Below, piece by piece: positions 33,202 through 43,785 of a stretch of DNA of 64,000 nucleotides; the first letter of the stretch is position 1; every line of letters begins with the position of its first letter. A program made the position numbers and the translations under genes. The notes below the pieces were generated by a model. It worked only from the letters and a program-made list of their open reading frames with translations. It was not told the DNA's origin and searched no databases. Origin of the DNA: Conchocele bisecta (taxonomy: Eukaryota; Mollusca; Bivalvia; Lucinida; Thyasiridae); the NCBI GenBank assembly GCA_029237695.1, contig CM055273.1, positions 58,579,968 to 58,643,967 on the forward strand, read 5' to 3'.

Positions 33202-33205
33202 GAAA

Positions 33206-33432
33206 CTGGGGCCAGTTTCACTAAACTTCGTACGATAAAATATCATGCAAAGATTTTTATGAATTTGATTCGCACATTAAGGTGGTTGTAAATGCTTACT
33301 AGCACATCATAAATGTTGAACACATCGGCGAAAGATGTGCTTATTACATCGCCAGTCAGTGCAAATTCTATTATACGTTTCGAGTTTACACTTACGAACA
33401 AAGTCGTACGAAGTTTAGTGAAACGGGTCCTA
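33206..33432. mobile_element. Family F variant, copy 5, next to copy 4
   Basis: CTGGGGCCAGTTTCACTAAAC to TTTAGTGAAACGGGTCC with a different interior (GATTCGCACATTAAGGTGG) that recurs at 43790-43860. Only four bases separate it from copy 4. Confidence 0.75.
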
Positions 33433-33616
33433 GCAGTTTTCACCATTTAGTCACTGTATCGAAGGATTATATTCGTACTGTACTGTGTGGGTATGCTGAC
33501 AAAGCGCACATATATATGACATGAGCTCATATGACTGAATCCGGGTATGGAAGGTGTTCGAGTCAATCCCCATTCTTAAATATAAGCCGAATGAATGAAT
33601 GAATATGACTGAATTA

Positions 33617-33674
33617 CAGTGTAACCTCTCTAAACCGGACACCAATGGATGTCCGGTTTAGAGCGGTTCCACTG
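33617..33674. mobile_element. Family S pogo-like MITE, copy 3
   Basis: 58 bp, TA on both sides (33615-33616, 33675-33676). CAGTGTAACCTCTCTAAACC to its partner with GAGCGGTTCCACTG. Confidence 0.8.
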
Positions 33675-33765
33675 TAAATACAATAAATGAACATTGCTGC
33701 ATGATCCTCCATACATGTCAGAGAATGAGTGAAACGGTTAAACGTCACAGCAACAACTTATAGAC

Positions 33766-34012
33766 CTGGGGGCCGTTTCACTAAACTTCGTAATACTAAA
33801 ATGTTCGTATGTGCAAAATTATGATAGTCTGTACATTTCACATTAACAATGTTTTCCATTTAACACTTATTGGATTTACATTTATTGAGCATAGGCTGCA
33901 TATGCAGCCTATGCTCAATAAATGTAAATCCATCAATTGAAATTTACAGAAGATCCTACATTTGCACTTACGAACATCTTAGTCGTACGAAGTTTAGTGA
34001 AACGGGGCCCAG
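33766..34012. mobile_element. Family F element, copy 6
   Basis: CTGGGGGCCGTTTCAC to GTGAAACGGGGCCCAG, complete. Hairpin GCATAGGCTGCATATGCAGC at the centre. Confidence 0.85.
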
Positions 34013-34706
34013 CAACAGCTAGAAACGGGGCCTCCGTTTCAAATATCATCCGAAAGATCAGTGGGATGGAAATACTATGAAATAAATTGTTCATGCACAG
34101 GGTGGGGATTGAACTGACAATTTTCGGTTTTCATGTCCAATTATCTGTACACTAGCTTGTCAGGCCATCATTACCTGACAGAGCTGTCGTATGATAGTCA
34201 GACGGTTCACTGATGGTTGTATAACAATATAAGGACCTTAGGTTCAAATAACGTATACAGGTTATTTTCCCAAGAGTCGATTTACATCTTAATGTTTGTT
34301 CAGCAAACCCTAAGTAAATATAGAGCGGTTTATTCAATTAATATTCCGTTATCAATTAGTATTTATCCTTGGAATAGCATTAGTAATTCAGGATTTATTA
34401 AATTAAAAACTCATATTGTATTCATTATCAGCCAAGTATACACACGATCACCCGAAAAATAAGCATATCGCGAAGACAACGAATATGTACGAATATGTCC
34501 GTACGAGCGACGATGTGGTAGGGGTCTGTTATATGAACATGTACGTGGTATGCAAACATCGCTGGGTTGGGTCAACACTATTGTAATACTGATAATTTGA
34601 TACGGTTTCACACTGTCTAAATTGATTTTTTGATTAACCATAATTGCAATGCTGACTCAGAAGTAATTTTTTCCGTCTGGTGTTTGCTATGTTTCCAATG
34701 TGCATT
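34013..34706. other. Spacer, nothing recognised
   Basis: No supported gene. Open frames of 60-80 codons overlap on both strands without domain similarity. Confidence 0.35.
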
Positions 34707-34925
34707 CAAGGATTCCGCTGGGGAAAATAAAAAAATCGCCACTTCAAAAAAAAAAAAAAAAAAAATGAATAACCAATAGGATAAAAATAAACAATTGGCG
34801 ATAAAAAAAATTACAATTTTCGAAAAAAAAAAATATTTTTTTTTTTCGAAAATTGTAATTTTTTATCGCCAATTGTTTATTTTTATCGCCAATTACGAAA
34901 GTGGCGATCGCCAGCGGAATCCCTG
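34707..34925. mobile_element. Family C palindromic MITE, copy 3
   Basis: CAAGGATTCCGCTGGGG to CCAGCGGAATCCCTG. Inner arms ATCGCCACTTC, TTGGCGATAAAAA and TTACAATTTTCG. A homopolymer A tract of about 20 sits in the left arm. Confidence 0.82.
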
Positions 34926-35052
34926 TGTATTGAAGAACATTCGTTCATTTACAGTACTTAACAACGATTTCCAATGGAGATGGTTCTGATACATTATGGT
35001 TTTGTTCAGAATGCATTGCTGTCGAAAGACAAGCATCAGACGACCTTTTTCA

Positions 35053-35256
35053 TTTCTCGCTATTAACTTTCAACCCTATAGATCATAAAGCCAATATATA
35101 GAAATACTGTAGATCCAGATGAGCCGGCGGCTCCTAACGAGCCGTCTCATTAGGATCTGCAGAATTTTCAATTCTAAAAACAATTTGCATTTTCTTATTA
35201 ATGAAATAGTACAAGTTAGCCTGGACAATCCAGATCTTTAGGTGTGAATGGGTTAA
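35053..35256. mobile_element. Diverged family E element
   Basis: TTAACTTTCAACCC to GGTGTGAATGGGTTAA with core GATCCAGATGAGCCGG. TTAA kept on both sides. Confidence 0.65.
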
Positions 35257-35637
35257 TGTTACAACGCATTAAAACCTTTTATTTGCACTGTCACGATTAG
35301 CGGTAGCTATGCAACGTGGGATGCAAGAAAGGAATAAGCCAACATCGGTTGTCGTTGCGACTGATCATTTTAACCAGGATAAGCGCGGTGGCAAGGGCAA
35401 CTTCAATGATGTATTTCTGTGTTGCTCATTTGTGCGTGCTGTTCATGTGTATGCTGAAATGTATAAAGGTTTTCTCAGCGTTTATAATGAGCCGTCTCTT
35501 GTAATTCTTTTAGAATGGCAATTGAAAATGTACCTATGTTTTATTATTATTATTATGAATTGTATTATGTACGGTTGATGAGACGTTAACAAACAATGTA
35601 TTTAACCTTTGCCTGTGACATGGTGCGCTCATTATCT
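35257..35637. other. Spacer, nothing recognised
   Basis: Two overlapping short frames (62 and 89 codons) without recognisable domains. No repeat boundary seen. Confidence 0.35.
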
Positions 35638-35876
35638 ATAGCTATGACTGGATAAATAATGTGCGTGGGTCTTGCGACCAGTGTAGATCCTGATCAGCCT
35701 GTGCATCAGCACATTCTGATCAGGATCTGCACTGTTCGCCATTACATCAATGAAACACCCGCCATGCTTCTAACAAGCAATTTAGATCGTAATCAGGCGA
35801 CATGCGTGTGCTATTTGAGCAGGAACTACACTGATCATAAAACCAATAAGCGCCATTTCTCCAATCACAGCCACAT
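35638..35876. mobile_element. Family D element, copy 4
   Basis: ATAGCTATGACTGG to CAATCACAGCCACAT, with both hairpins and TTCTAACAAGCAATTTAG. Confidence 0.82.
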
Positions 35877-35932
35877 ATAATGCCGACCGAAGTCGATGAA
35901 CAGAACACGGCTCAATTAAACGTCTCATTCAG

Positions 35933-36364
35933 AATTCCAGCTCAAAAATATTTACACAATTCCCTAACATTTGATTGGCCCGTAGCAAGTCTCTGTCCAA
36001 AATGTATATCCCAGTAAACTCCCACGCCGAACTACTTTCCGTAACCGTGAGGCGCAGTTAAAATAATTCTTAAGAAAACGGAAAATAAACACATTTTCTT
36101 GATGAATTTATTTCAAAAGCTGGAATTATAAGGAAAGAATGGCCTTTTTGTGGAATTTATCGGGGATATAAACTTGGAAAAGTCGCGGGAATACTGGACG
36201 AGGCCTTAAAAAATTACAATTTTCGAAAAATAAATAAAAAAACAATAAAGATTTTTTTTTTTTTTCGAAAATTGTAATTTTTTTATCGCTTCGTCCAGTA
36301 TTCCTGCGACTTTTCCAAGTTTATACCCCGATAAATTCCACAAAAAGGCCATTCATTCCTATAA
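35933..36364. mobile_element. Family B element, copy 6 (family C-type loop)
   Basis: AATTCCAGCTCAAAAA to CATTCCTATAA. Loop GAGGCCTTAAAAAATTAC ... TTTTTTTATCGCTTC. Confidence 0.88.
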
Positions 36365-36491
36365 TATTTGACAAATACGAGGGTGCTATTTTTGTATTTG
36401 TATAGTATATATTTCTTAAGCCATGGCAGCTCATCGGAGATTTTGAAACACTTTTATTCTCAGAATTCCTCATTTATCTGATTACATCAAC

Positions 36492-36610
36492 ATATAAGTA
36501 TAAGTTATAGTTCACATATTGAATTTTTAATAAATTAATTTCGCAGCGAGCGCCAGCGAGCGATAAATTAAGTTATTAAAAATTCAATATGTCAACTATG
36601 ACGTACTTAT
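36492..36610. repeat. Palindrome with GCGAGCG-rich loop
   Basis: TATAGTTCACATATTGAATT and AATTCAATATGTCAACTATG are the arms. The loop carries CGCAGCGAGCGCCAGCGAGCG (36541-36562; written here for position only), GC-rich in AT-rich surroundings. Confidence 0.6.
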
Positions 36611-36779
36611 TGTTTACCAGTCTAATCGCGAAGCTCCGCCCCTAACAGTGATTTCAATCGCAATACTAGCATGTGATTGGCGGTGTGACACGAAGTGAGC
36701 GCGTGTGTGGGCGGTAATATGCATGCGTCTCGTGAACTGATGACAACACGGCATAAAATCAGTTCTAAATATAGCGCTG
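36611..36779. promoter_or_regulatory. GC-box / CCAAT cluster, possible promoter-like island
   Basis: CTCCGCCCC (36635), TGATTGGCGG (36672) and GTGGGCGG (36707) lie within 80 bp, in a locally CpG-richer stretch after a palindrome. These resemble Sp1 and NF-Y sites, but no gene start follows on either strand. Could also be a transposon arm. Confidence 0.25.
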
Positions 36780-37254
36780 AACACATGCCCACTCAATAGG
36801 CACAAAATAGTTTTGTGGTTTATCGGAATTAAATAAGTGTATAATTGTGTCACTATTCCACCAGTTCAAAAAATTACGAGCGCCCGCTATACAGATATAA
36901 TCATTTAGTAATATTTATTTTACTGATAGTGACTCGCGGTGGTATCAGGCTATTTTCATTTGCAAATGAGACATTATACTTTTTAAATATTTAGACTAAT
37001 TAAATGCGTCACCTGAAAAAATAATATTTTCGACAGATTATAAAGTATGATCATTGCACATCCAAAATTAAATACAGAAAATAAATAGTAATGTCCGTTA
37101 ACATTTTAAGGAAACACGGTAATCGACCCTGATATCAGTGTGGACATTTACGTGTTGTAATGATGAATGCATGTTTATTTTGCCAGAACATACCTCAAAT
37201 GATGTCTCTCAAGTAAAGAACAGTTTGTGCCTACTGAGTGGGAATGTACCTTTA
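36780..37254. mobile_element. Family Q element, copy 4
   Basis: ACACATGCCCACTC to GAGTGGGAATGTACCTTT. Octamer changed to TTGCAAAT at 36960-36967. Confidence 0.8.
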
Positions 37255-37512
37255 ATGATTAATTTAATACATATTGGCGAAAGCATCGCAATATGTGATT
37301 AATTGAGACGAAATGCCGTTCTTTCATTGGTCGAGAAACTAGGGTAAACAATAAGTGAATAAAGGACATATTGTACTACTAACCGAACAATTGTGCAAAA
37401 CTATCCGTAAATACGGTTACACATGTGCAATGTTTGGCAGCAAATATGAACCATGCATTTCCGAATTAATTATCTAGACGTAATTTGTTGTTTTATTTTT
37501 AATATTGTGTAA

Positions 37513-37751
37513 CCCTTTGAACCCGAAAGCCAGCTATATCGGGATTGGCAAACCGTGCAGATCCAGATGAGCCGGCTCGTAACGAGCCGTCCCATCAGGA
37601 TCTGCACTTTTTGAAAGTAATTTTCATATTTTTGAGAACAAAAAATATCCAATTTTCATAAATGGACTAATCTGAAAATCATTTTGTGACGATTGAATTG
37701 GTTGCAAGATTAACATATATAATCCATTCCAGTTGCTTAGGGGTGAAAGGG
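37513..37751. mobile_element. Family E MITE, copy 6
   Basis: CCCTTTGAACCC to GGGGTGAAAGG, right TTAA at 37752-37755, left site changed to GTAA. Core GATCCAGATGAGCCGGCTCG. Confidence 0.8.
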
Positions 37752-37755
37752 TTAA

Positions 37756-38400
37756 ATCACACGAGGTGATATGCTACTGAGTTTATTTTCTCATATCGTA
37801 GCCCAAGAGTTTAATACATAAAGATCACAAACTGCACATATTCGATATTAATAAAGTGAGATCAAATTTATTTAGCACTAAACACACAATCAATAAGATA
37901 CGGTGCATTATTAAAAACACGAATCCTTTACAATGATCCAGAATTTGACCTTCGTTCATCGCTTTTCAAGTATTTTAAAAATGAAATTGATAGCGATATT
38001 TATGTGACTGTACCGCGTAGATGTGGCGAGATTAAATACCCAGGTTCTTGAAGAACGGTTCATATCTCGGTGTTGTTTGTGCATTGTGACCAACATACAC
38101 ATTTTCACAGTATAAAAGGTGCCGGGAAGTTCGGAATGGTGGTGTAGATAATTGGCGATTTCTGTCGTGTGTTATCTTTGAGCATTAGTTGTTGCACAAA
38201 ACTATGTAAATTACCAAAAACCAACGGAACCAATTCTACCCAAATCTACCAAAATACCCATATGACACCAACATACTAACCATTTGTTCAAACACCTGTG
38301 GATTGGACTTGTGGCTTTCGCGACCATCATCCGTAATTCAGTGAGTACAACACAAGTAACGATTCTAACACGCAACATATGAAACAAGCCATGCGATGTT
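37756..38400. other. Spacer, nothing recognised
   Basis: No supported gene or repeat boundary. Confidence 0.35.
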
Positions 38401-38640
38401 GTACCTATGGACATCTGCGATATTTCATAAAATATATTTACAGAAAATGGGATATTTTCTGTAAATGACTTCAGAAGCTGATACAAATTTTAGAGGACAT
38501 TCCGCATGTACTCTGAAATTATTTTGTCAACTTTTGACATCATTTATGGACATTTTTTTAAATTTTGTAATTGTATTTCATGAAATAACGCAGTTGTCAG
38601 AAGGTACAAAATCACATGGCGTGTCTTAATTATGCTCTTT
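38400..38640. repeat. Family N element with both arms
   Basis: TATTTCATAAAATATATTTAC to the centre CATTCCGCATGTACTC, then AACTTTTGACATCATTTA and ACAAAATCACATGGCGTGTC. Arms diverged. Confidence 0.55.
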
Positions 38641-38801
38641 TCAAACTTCACGATTTTGCTAGCAGGTGAGGCCCTATAGGGTATTTAACGGTAAATCAAT
38701 TCGACGTGTTTAATGTAATTAATATCTTCCCCGCCCTGCGTGGCCGGAAGGAGGCATACTTGGCAAATGCACATATGTGGGATTATTACGGAAGCCCATT
38801 A

Positions 38802-39056
38802 GGGCCACTTCACTTTTTTTTAATTTCCATTTATTCAGATGTTTTCTTGAATTTTCAAGTTCATTTCTTGAATTTTCAAGATCTTTTCTTGAATTTTCAA
38901 GAAAAGATCTTGAAAATTCAAGAAAAGAACTTGAAAATTCAAGAAAACATCTATAAAATTTAAGAAAAGATCTCGAAAATTCAAGAAAGTATTTTGAAAA
39001 TTCAAGAAAAGATCTCGAAAATTCAAGAAAAGATAAAAATAAGTGAAGTGGCCCCG
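38802..39056. mobile_element. Family L foldback built from 21-bp repeats
   Basis: Ends AGGGCCACTTCACTTTTT and AAGTGAAGTGGCCCCG. Between them is an array of 21-bp units, CTTGAATTTTCAAG plus seven variable bases (TTCATTT, ATCTTTT), switching direction at about 38898. Each unit is itself a small palindrome. Confidence 0.82.
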
Positions 39057-40127
39057 TAGATTATAGCCAACAAATCCAAATTGTCTTTTCATTTAGTAAT
39101 GTCTGGACACTCGTGTGAGCATGTGGTTAGAAAACACTAAATAGTTTTACTATACAACTTAACCGAATCCTAGAAATTTTACCATTCTCTCCTACTTTCA
39201 CTATGGGTATGGATGTTGTGGAACGTGCCTTTACATGACCTGCAACCTGTCTGTACTGGATCTGCATGAATGAAACAGTAGGTTCACATAGTCCAAATTA
39301 AGAAAAATGGAACCGTGTCATGTCCCCGTATATTGGTTTTACTTTGTTTCACTGGCTATTGAAACTTTTACATCACGTGACCAGCAGGCTACAGCGATTC
39401 TGAAAACTGGTGTTAAAACATCCCTAACTTGTTTCTCACGTATAATTGGTCAGTACTAGATCAGTATGACCTCAAAACATGCGGGTTAATTTTCATACCG
39501 GACTACTTTTGCATACCCCCTTGGCACGTTACACTATTTAACGTAGGGATACATATACTAAACATTATGGTATAGACAGTGCCGCCGGTTGAGACAAATG
39601 TATCTTAGAACATATGTAAATCATGACCAACTTGCACATTCAAACCGTCAGAATAAACTGTAAATCGATTTGCTGAGGATAGTAACGCTACTTCCGTGAC
39701 TAAATGGCGAACAGTGTAGCCACAGGTCAGACTGCGCGGATGTGCAGGCTGATCTGAGGCTACGCTGGCCGCAAACATCGTAAGATAGGTATACAGGTGC
39801 ATCCATAGGCGCGCCAATATGTTTATGTAATTAGTTTTTATTTGGAACACTTTCATTTTATGAGAACATAAAGTATTCATAGGTGTGATTGAAATGGTCG
39901 TTGACTAAATAAAGTATCATACAGACGCTGATCAGACTGTACATATAGTTCCCCATACGGATCTGAATATACAATGGTCGCCAATAAAATAAACCGTTTT
40001 CTCGTGACAGGTATACGTGCATATCAGCTATTCAGTGGCTATACTTTGCATATATCTCATTTGACCTAGATTCGCTGAAACAGTGTGTTAAAATAGAACA
40101 TATATCACAAACACACACACAGTAATC
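39057..40127. other. P450 upstream region with a dispersed repeat
   Basis: 39175-39505 is an inverted, diverged copy of 46025-46390 (shared: CATGTCCCC, CATCACGTGACCAG, AACTGGTGTTAAAAC). A D-type core with GCGCGGATGTGCAGGC lies at 39705-39780. No clear core promoter before the P450 start. Confidence 0.5.
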
Positions 40128-41630
40128 ATGGCTATTTACAATCTGCTTAGCCTTCTAGAACCAAATTCGTGGATTATTCCAGTTTTGCTAGCACTAACGG
40201 CGATTGTCTTGGTAACGAAGATATTCTACTCCCGCCAAAAACTTCCACCAGGACCTTGGGGGTTTCCTATAATCGGGCACGTGCCTCTCTTCGGATCTAG
40301 CGCCAAGGCTTATTTCGCGAAGCTTCGTCAGAAATACGGGGATGTGTTTCGGATTCGACTCGGCAGTTCCCCGGCCGTCGTGCTAAATGGACAGAAAGTT
40401 ATCCAAGACGCGCTCATGAGAAAGGCAGACGACTTTGCAGGACGGGCGGACTTTTATACCAATCGAATTGCCGGTGAACATTTAGCGTTTGGTCCGTACA
40501 ACGATGCGTGGAGGATCCATAAGAAACTAGCGATCAAGACGATTCATGCGTTCGCCGGCGAACGCACTGGGAAGATCGGAGACATTATAGCAGAGGAAGC
40601 TGTACGATTAGCAGAGTCGTTTGCGTTAAGAAACGGTCATGCGTTCGATCCTATGAGAGATATCTACACGGCAACGTGTAGTGTTCCGTACCAGTTGTGC
40701 TACGGTCAAGGTGAGAATGTTCGCGAGGACCAAGACTTTACTGATTTGATGGACAGTTTTAGAGATATGATTGAATTCTTAAGCGCGTCGAACCCAATGG
40801 AATTAATGCCATGGATGAGGTACGTTTTACCTTCAAAGGTCAAACGATATGACAACATCAATCGAGTACAAAATGCCATTCGATTCAAGAAGATAGACGA
40901 ACACGCGAAACGGCTGGCTGAATCTCCAGGCGAGATATCGTGTATAACGGATTCGTTTCTATCCAGAAGCTATGACAGTCCCGAAATGGTAAAGGCTGGT
41001 TTCACTGAATCGCGCATGCTAACCACCCTGGACGAATACATCGGGGCCGCGTTTGATACGACGGGAACGGTCTTCCGCTGGATATTGCTAAGTCTCGTCA
41101 CCCACCCGGACGTACAGAAGCTAGTCCAACGAGAGGTAGACGACGTGGTTGGCAATTCCAGACGGCCTGATTTAAGCGACCGTCAGAACATGCCGTACAC
41201 GGAAGCCACGATATTGGAGACATTCCGATCACATACTCCACTCCCGCTCTCGGTGCCACACTGCGCTGTCCGCGACTCGAAAGTCGCCGGGTATGACATC
41301 CCAAAGGGAACGGTTGTCTTGATAAATCTTCACTCCATAGCGGTGGATGAAACGGTCTGGGAAAGACCTGAAGAGTTCGACCCGTGCCGATTCCTTGATA
41401 AGGACGGAAAACTAAATGCAAACAAAACGTCCCTTATTGCTCCATTTGGAATGGGAGTGCGCATGTGCATAGGAGAATTTATTGCTCGGATGGAACTGTT
41501 CGTTTTCACAACGTCACTTTTACAACGATTCGAGTTGCTCCCTGCGGAGGATGCGTACAAAATGGAGCCCGTTCCGGGATTGACCGACTCGCCCGCGCCA
41601 CACCGTGTCATCGCGAAGATGCGTGTGTAA
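40128..41630 (+). CDS. Cytochrome P450 monooxygenase, CYP2 clan, CYP1/CYP17-like, intact and single-exon
   Basis: Intact 500-aa frame without introns. A hydrophobic N-terminal anchor (about residues 13-31) is followed by the proline hinge PPGPWG (40-45), as in ER-anchored microsomal P450s. The helix C tryptophan is W128. The helix I oxygen-activation motif AAFDTT is at 307-312, the ExxR pair is E364/R367, the PERF-like stretch is around 414-422, and the heme loop FGMGVRMCIG (440-449) has C447 as the thiolate ligand. Length is normal for the family. The segments DDFAGRADFYT (101-111) and ETFRSHTPLPLSVPH resemble vertebrate CYP1 proteins, so oxidation of aromatic or steroid-like small molecules is an inference; the substrate cannot be read. 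It would need NADPH-P450 reductase as partner. The start codon sits in a good context (AATCATGG) just after a CA-rich stretch, and the anchor begins directly after it. No clear TATA box was seen. Codon use is richer in G+C than the flanks. No neighbouring gene shares its function. Confidence 0.96.
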   Translation: MAIYNLLSLLEPNSWIIPVLLALTAIVLVTKIFYSRQKLPPGPWGFPIIGHVPLFGSSAKAYFAKLRQKYGDVFRIRLGSSPAVVLNGQKVIQDALMRKADDFAGRADFYTNRIAGEHLAFGPYNDAWRIHKKLAIKTIHAFAGERTGKIGDIIAEEAVRLAESFALRNGHAFDPMRDIYTATCSVPYQLCYGQGENVREDQDFTDLMDSFRDMIEFLSASNPMELMPWMRYVLPSKVKRYDNINRVQNAIRFKKIDEHAKRLAESPGEISCITDSFLSRSYDSPEMVKAGFTESRMLTTLDEYIGAAFDTTGTVFRWILLSLVTHPDVQKLVQREVDDVVGNSRRPDLSDRQNMPYTEATILETFRSHTPLPLSVPHCAVRDSKVAGYDIPKGTVVLINLHSIAVDETVWERPEEFDPCRFLDKDGKLNANKTSLIAPFGMGVRMCIGEFIARMELFVFTTSLLQRFELLPAEDAYKMEPVPGLTDSPAPHRVIAKMRV

Positions 41631-42012
41631 CTTTCGTTACGAGATTCAGTCAGATATATGTTGATAATCATAAATCTGCCAGTACTGTTGTTGATTTACA
41701 TTATATTGGGTACTTTCAGACAAATGTTGCATTATAAACATATTGTTGCGGACTGTATTATGTGAATTACGCAAGCGCCTGCGTTAATTTTGCTGAGACT
41801 ATTATCAACGTTTCTGAACATCTATTAGCATTACCAACTGGCAATCAAGCAATTTGATTTTCTGAGCCTGAGCTGTAACACAGCTCATGCTCAGCCAATC
41901 AATCTGCTTGATTTCAAGCACAATATTCAAGTCTTTTAAAATAAAGAAGCTGGCAAATATTGGCAATATTAGATCAGGCGATAGTGTACTAGTCATGTAT
42001 AGGTCTGGGTAT
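41631..42012. other. P450 3' flank
   Basis: The first AATAAA after the stop is at about 41939-41944, some 310 bp downstream; an ATTATAAA variant is nearer at about 41731. An inverted motif CAAGCAATTTGATT / AATCTGCTTG is at 41847-41915. Confidence 0.4.
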
Positions 42013-42320
42013 ATAGAGAATAGTAGGTTAGTGTCGTGAATGGGTAAACATATCTGGCAAGGCTCAGGAAACGGGATGGGCGAGGCTCTGCCGAGCACAT
42101 CCCGCTTCCGTGCCGCGCCAGATATTTTTCCCATTCACGGCACTAACCTATTATTCTATTTATCCAGTCAACACCTTCAAATGGCTGTAAAATGCAAAAA
42201 AAATAACCCCAGCCATCGCACATATTCATACGCAGTGATTATGTCGTATTGACAGGATATCAAAAAAGTTTCACGGCACCGTATTTCACGGCACATACGC
42301 ACTGTGTTGATAGGATAAAT
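42013..42320. mobile_element. Family G composite palindrome, copy 2 (inverse orientation)
   Basis: GAGAATAGTAGGTTAGTG to its complement, then the module from CCAGTCAACACCTTC to CACTGTGTTGATAGGAT. Confidence 0.8.
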
Positions 42321-42327
42321 TCATATT

Positions 42328-42959
42328 TATACCCACTTTTGTAGAAAAATGGGTATACATAGCGTTTTCGTCACTGGTGTCCCTTTGCTAATTTGCCTTA
42401 TAAGTTGTATAATTTCTAAACTGTAATAGATGGAGCTTAATACTTGGTATATATGGAGCTTAATACTTGGTATATATGTTCTTTATAACGGAAGGTAAAT
42501 GAACTTCAATTTTAAATCCGACCCTTGGGACATCGATTATCTCCCCTTGTCAACCTAAATTGTCCGTACGTCCGTCCGTCACGTTTCAAGTATAACTTTT
42601 TACCTGTAACAGGTAGGGACTTGAAACTTGCTGTGTGCCTTGGTGTGTGTGATTTTGATTCGATCCACGGTCATGGATTATCTTCCCATTTTCGACTTGG
42701 AATTTACCAATTTTGCCTTGTAAGAAGTAAATCGTTTTAACCGTAATACGTAGGGACTTGAAACTTGGTGTGTGCTTTCCTTATGGTGTGTAGATGCGCA
42801 AAGTGAATGTTTTGATTCGACCCCCGGTCATGGATTATCTCCCTCTTTTCGACGTAGAATTTCTCAAATTTGCCTTGTAAGAAGCAAACCGTTTAACTGT
42901 AATAGCTAGGGACTTGAAACTTGGTGTATGCACTTCTTATAATGTGTAGATGGGCAAAG
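42328..42959 (+). repeat. Satellite-bearing element related to the intron 1 array
   Basis: Left end TTATACCCACTTTTGTAG with AATGGGTATA and GTTTTCGTCAC, as at 49118. Then three to four diverged units of about 160 bp with GTAATAGCTAGGGACTTG, GATTCGACCCCCGGTC and ATGGATTATCTCCC. It runs directly into the J array at 42960. Confidence 0.7.
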
Positions 42960-43204
42960 TTCCCTCGAATTAACAATTCGTTCCCACGATATAACAATTC
43001 GTTCCCACGAAATGACAATTCGTTCCCTCAATTAACAATTCGTTCCCTCGAATTAACAATTCGTTCGCACAAATTAACAATTCATTCACGTGGGAACGAA
43101 TTGTTAATTCGTGGAAACGAATTGTTAAATTGAGGGAACGAATTGTTATTTCGTGGGAACGAATTAATAAAAAAAAGAATTCTACGTCCCCTGCGGTGTT
43201 CCGT
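42960..43204. mobile_element. Family J foldback built from 21-bp repeats, copy 2
   Basis: Units with AACAATTCGTTCCC and also TTCGCACAAATTAAC variants, reversing at about 43090. Ends GAATTCTACGTCCCCTGC, the inverse of the J copy 1 flank. Confidence 0.85.
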
Positions 43205-43346
43205 ACCTTATAATGCTAGTTGAATGATGTCGTCTCCTATTTTAGCTCGCCAGTGTCAAACGTCAAGATGAGCTATTGTTACCGAGTTCCGTCTGTTCAC
43301 ATTTTCTAATGTCTACCGAGGGCCCATTGTCACAATACTTCATAAA

Positions 43347-43523
43347 CATGGCATGTTTCACTAAACATCGTACGATAAGTTCACATTAAATGTGGTTCAT
43401 CGAGTATACAATTACCCAGCTACATGTACACTGTAAAAACGATGCCCGTGAAAATGTTATTGCCAGTTTGAAATTTGCACTTATGAACGCCTTAGTCATG
43501 CGACGATTAATGAAATGGCGTCC
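43347..43523. mobile_element. Diverged family F element
   Basis: TTTCACTAAACATCGTACG to TTAATGAAATGGCGTCC; arms decayed. Confidence 0.5.
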
Positions 43524-43556
43524 GTTTCACTAAACTTCTTAGAGAAAATGAAATAA

Positions 43557-43785
43557 GGGGCCAGTTTCCCTAAACTTCGTACGACTAAAATGTTCGTAAG
43601 TGCAAATTTAGAATCGTCTGTACATTTCAATTGATGGATTTACATATATTAAGCATAGGCTATGCTAAATAAATGTAAATTCAATGATTATTTACAAAAA
43701 AACATTTTTAATGTGAAAATTACACTATCCTAATTTTGCACTTACGAACAATTGTGTCGTACGAAGTATTGTGAAACGCGCCCCA
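43557..43785. mobile_element. Family F element, copy 8
   Basis: GGGGCCAGTTTCCCTAAAC to GTGAAACGCGCCCCAG, with a shortened hairpin AAGCATAGGCTATGCT. Confidence 0.78.

Noticed and set aside
40706..41671. Antisense frames across the P450 gene
   Set aside because: Shadows of the P450 codons; no independent domain.
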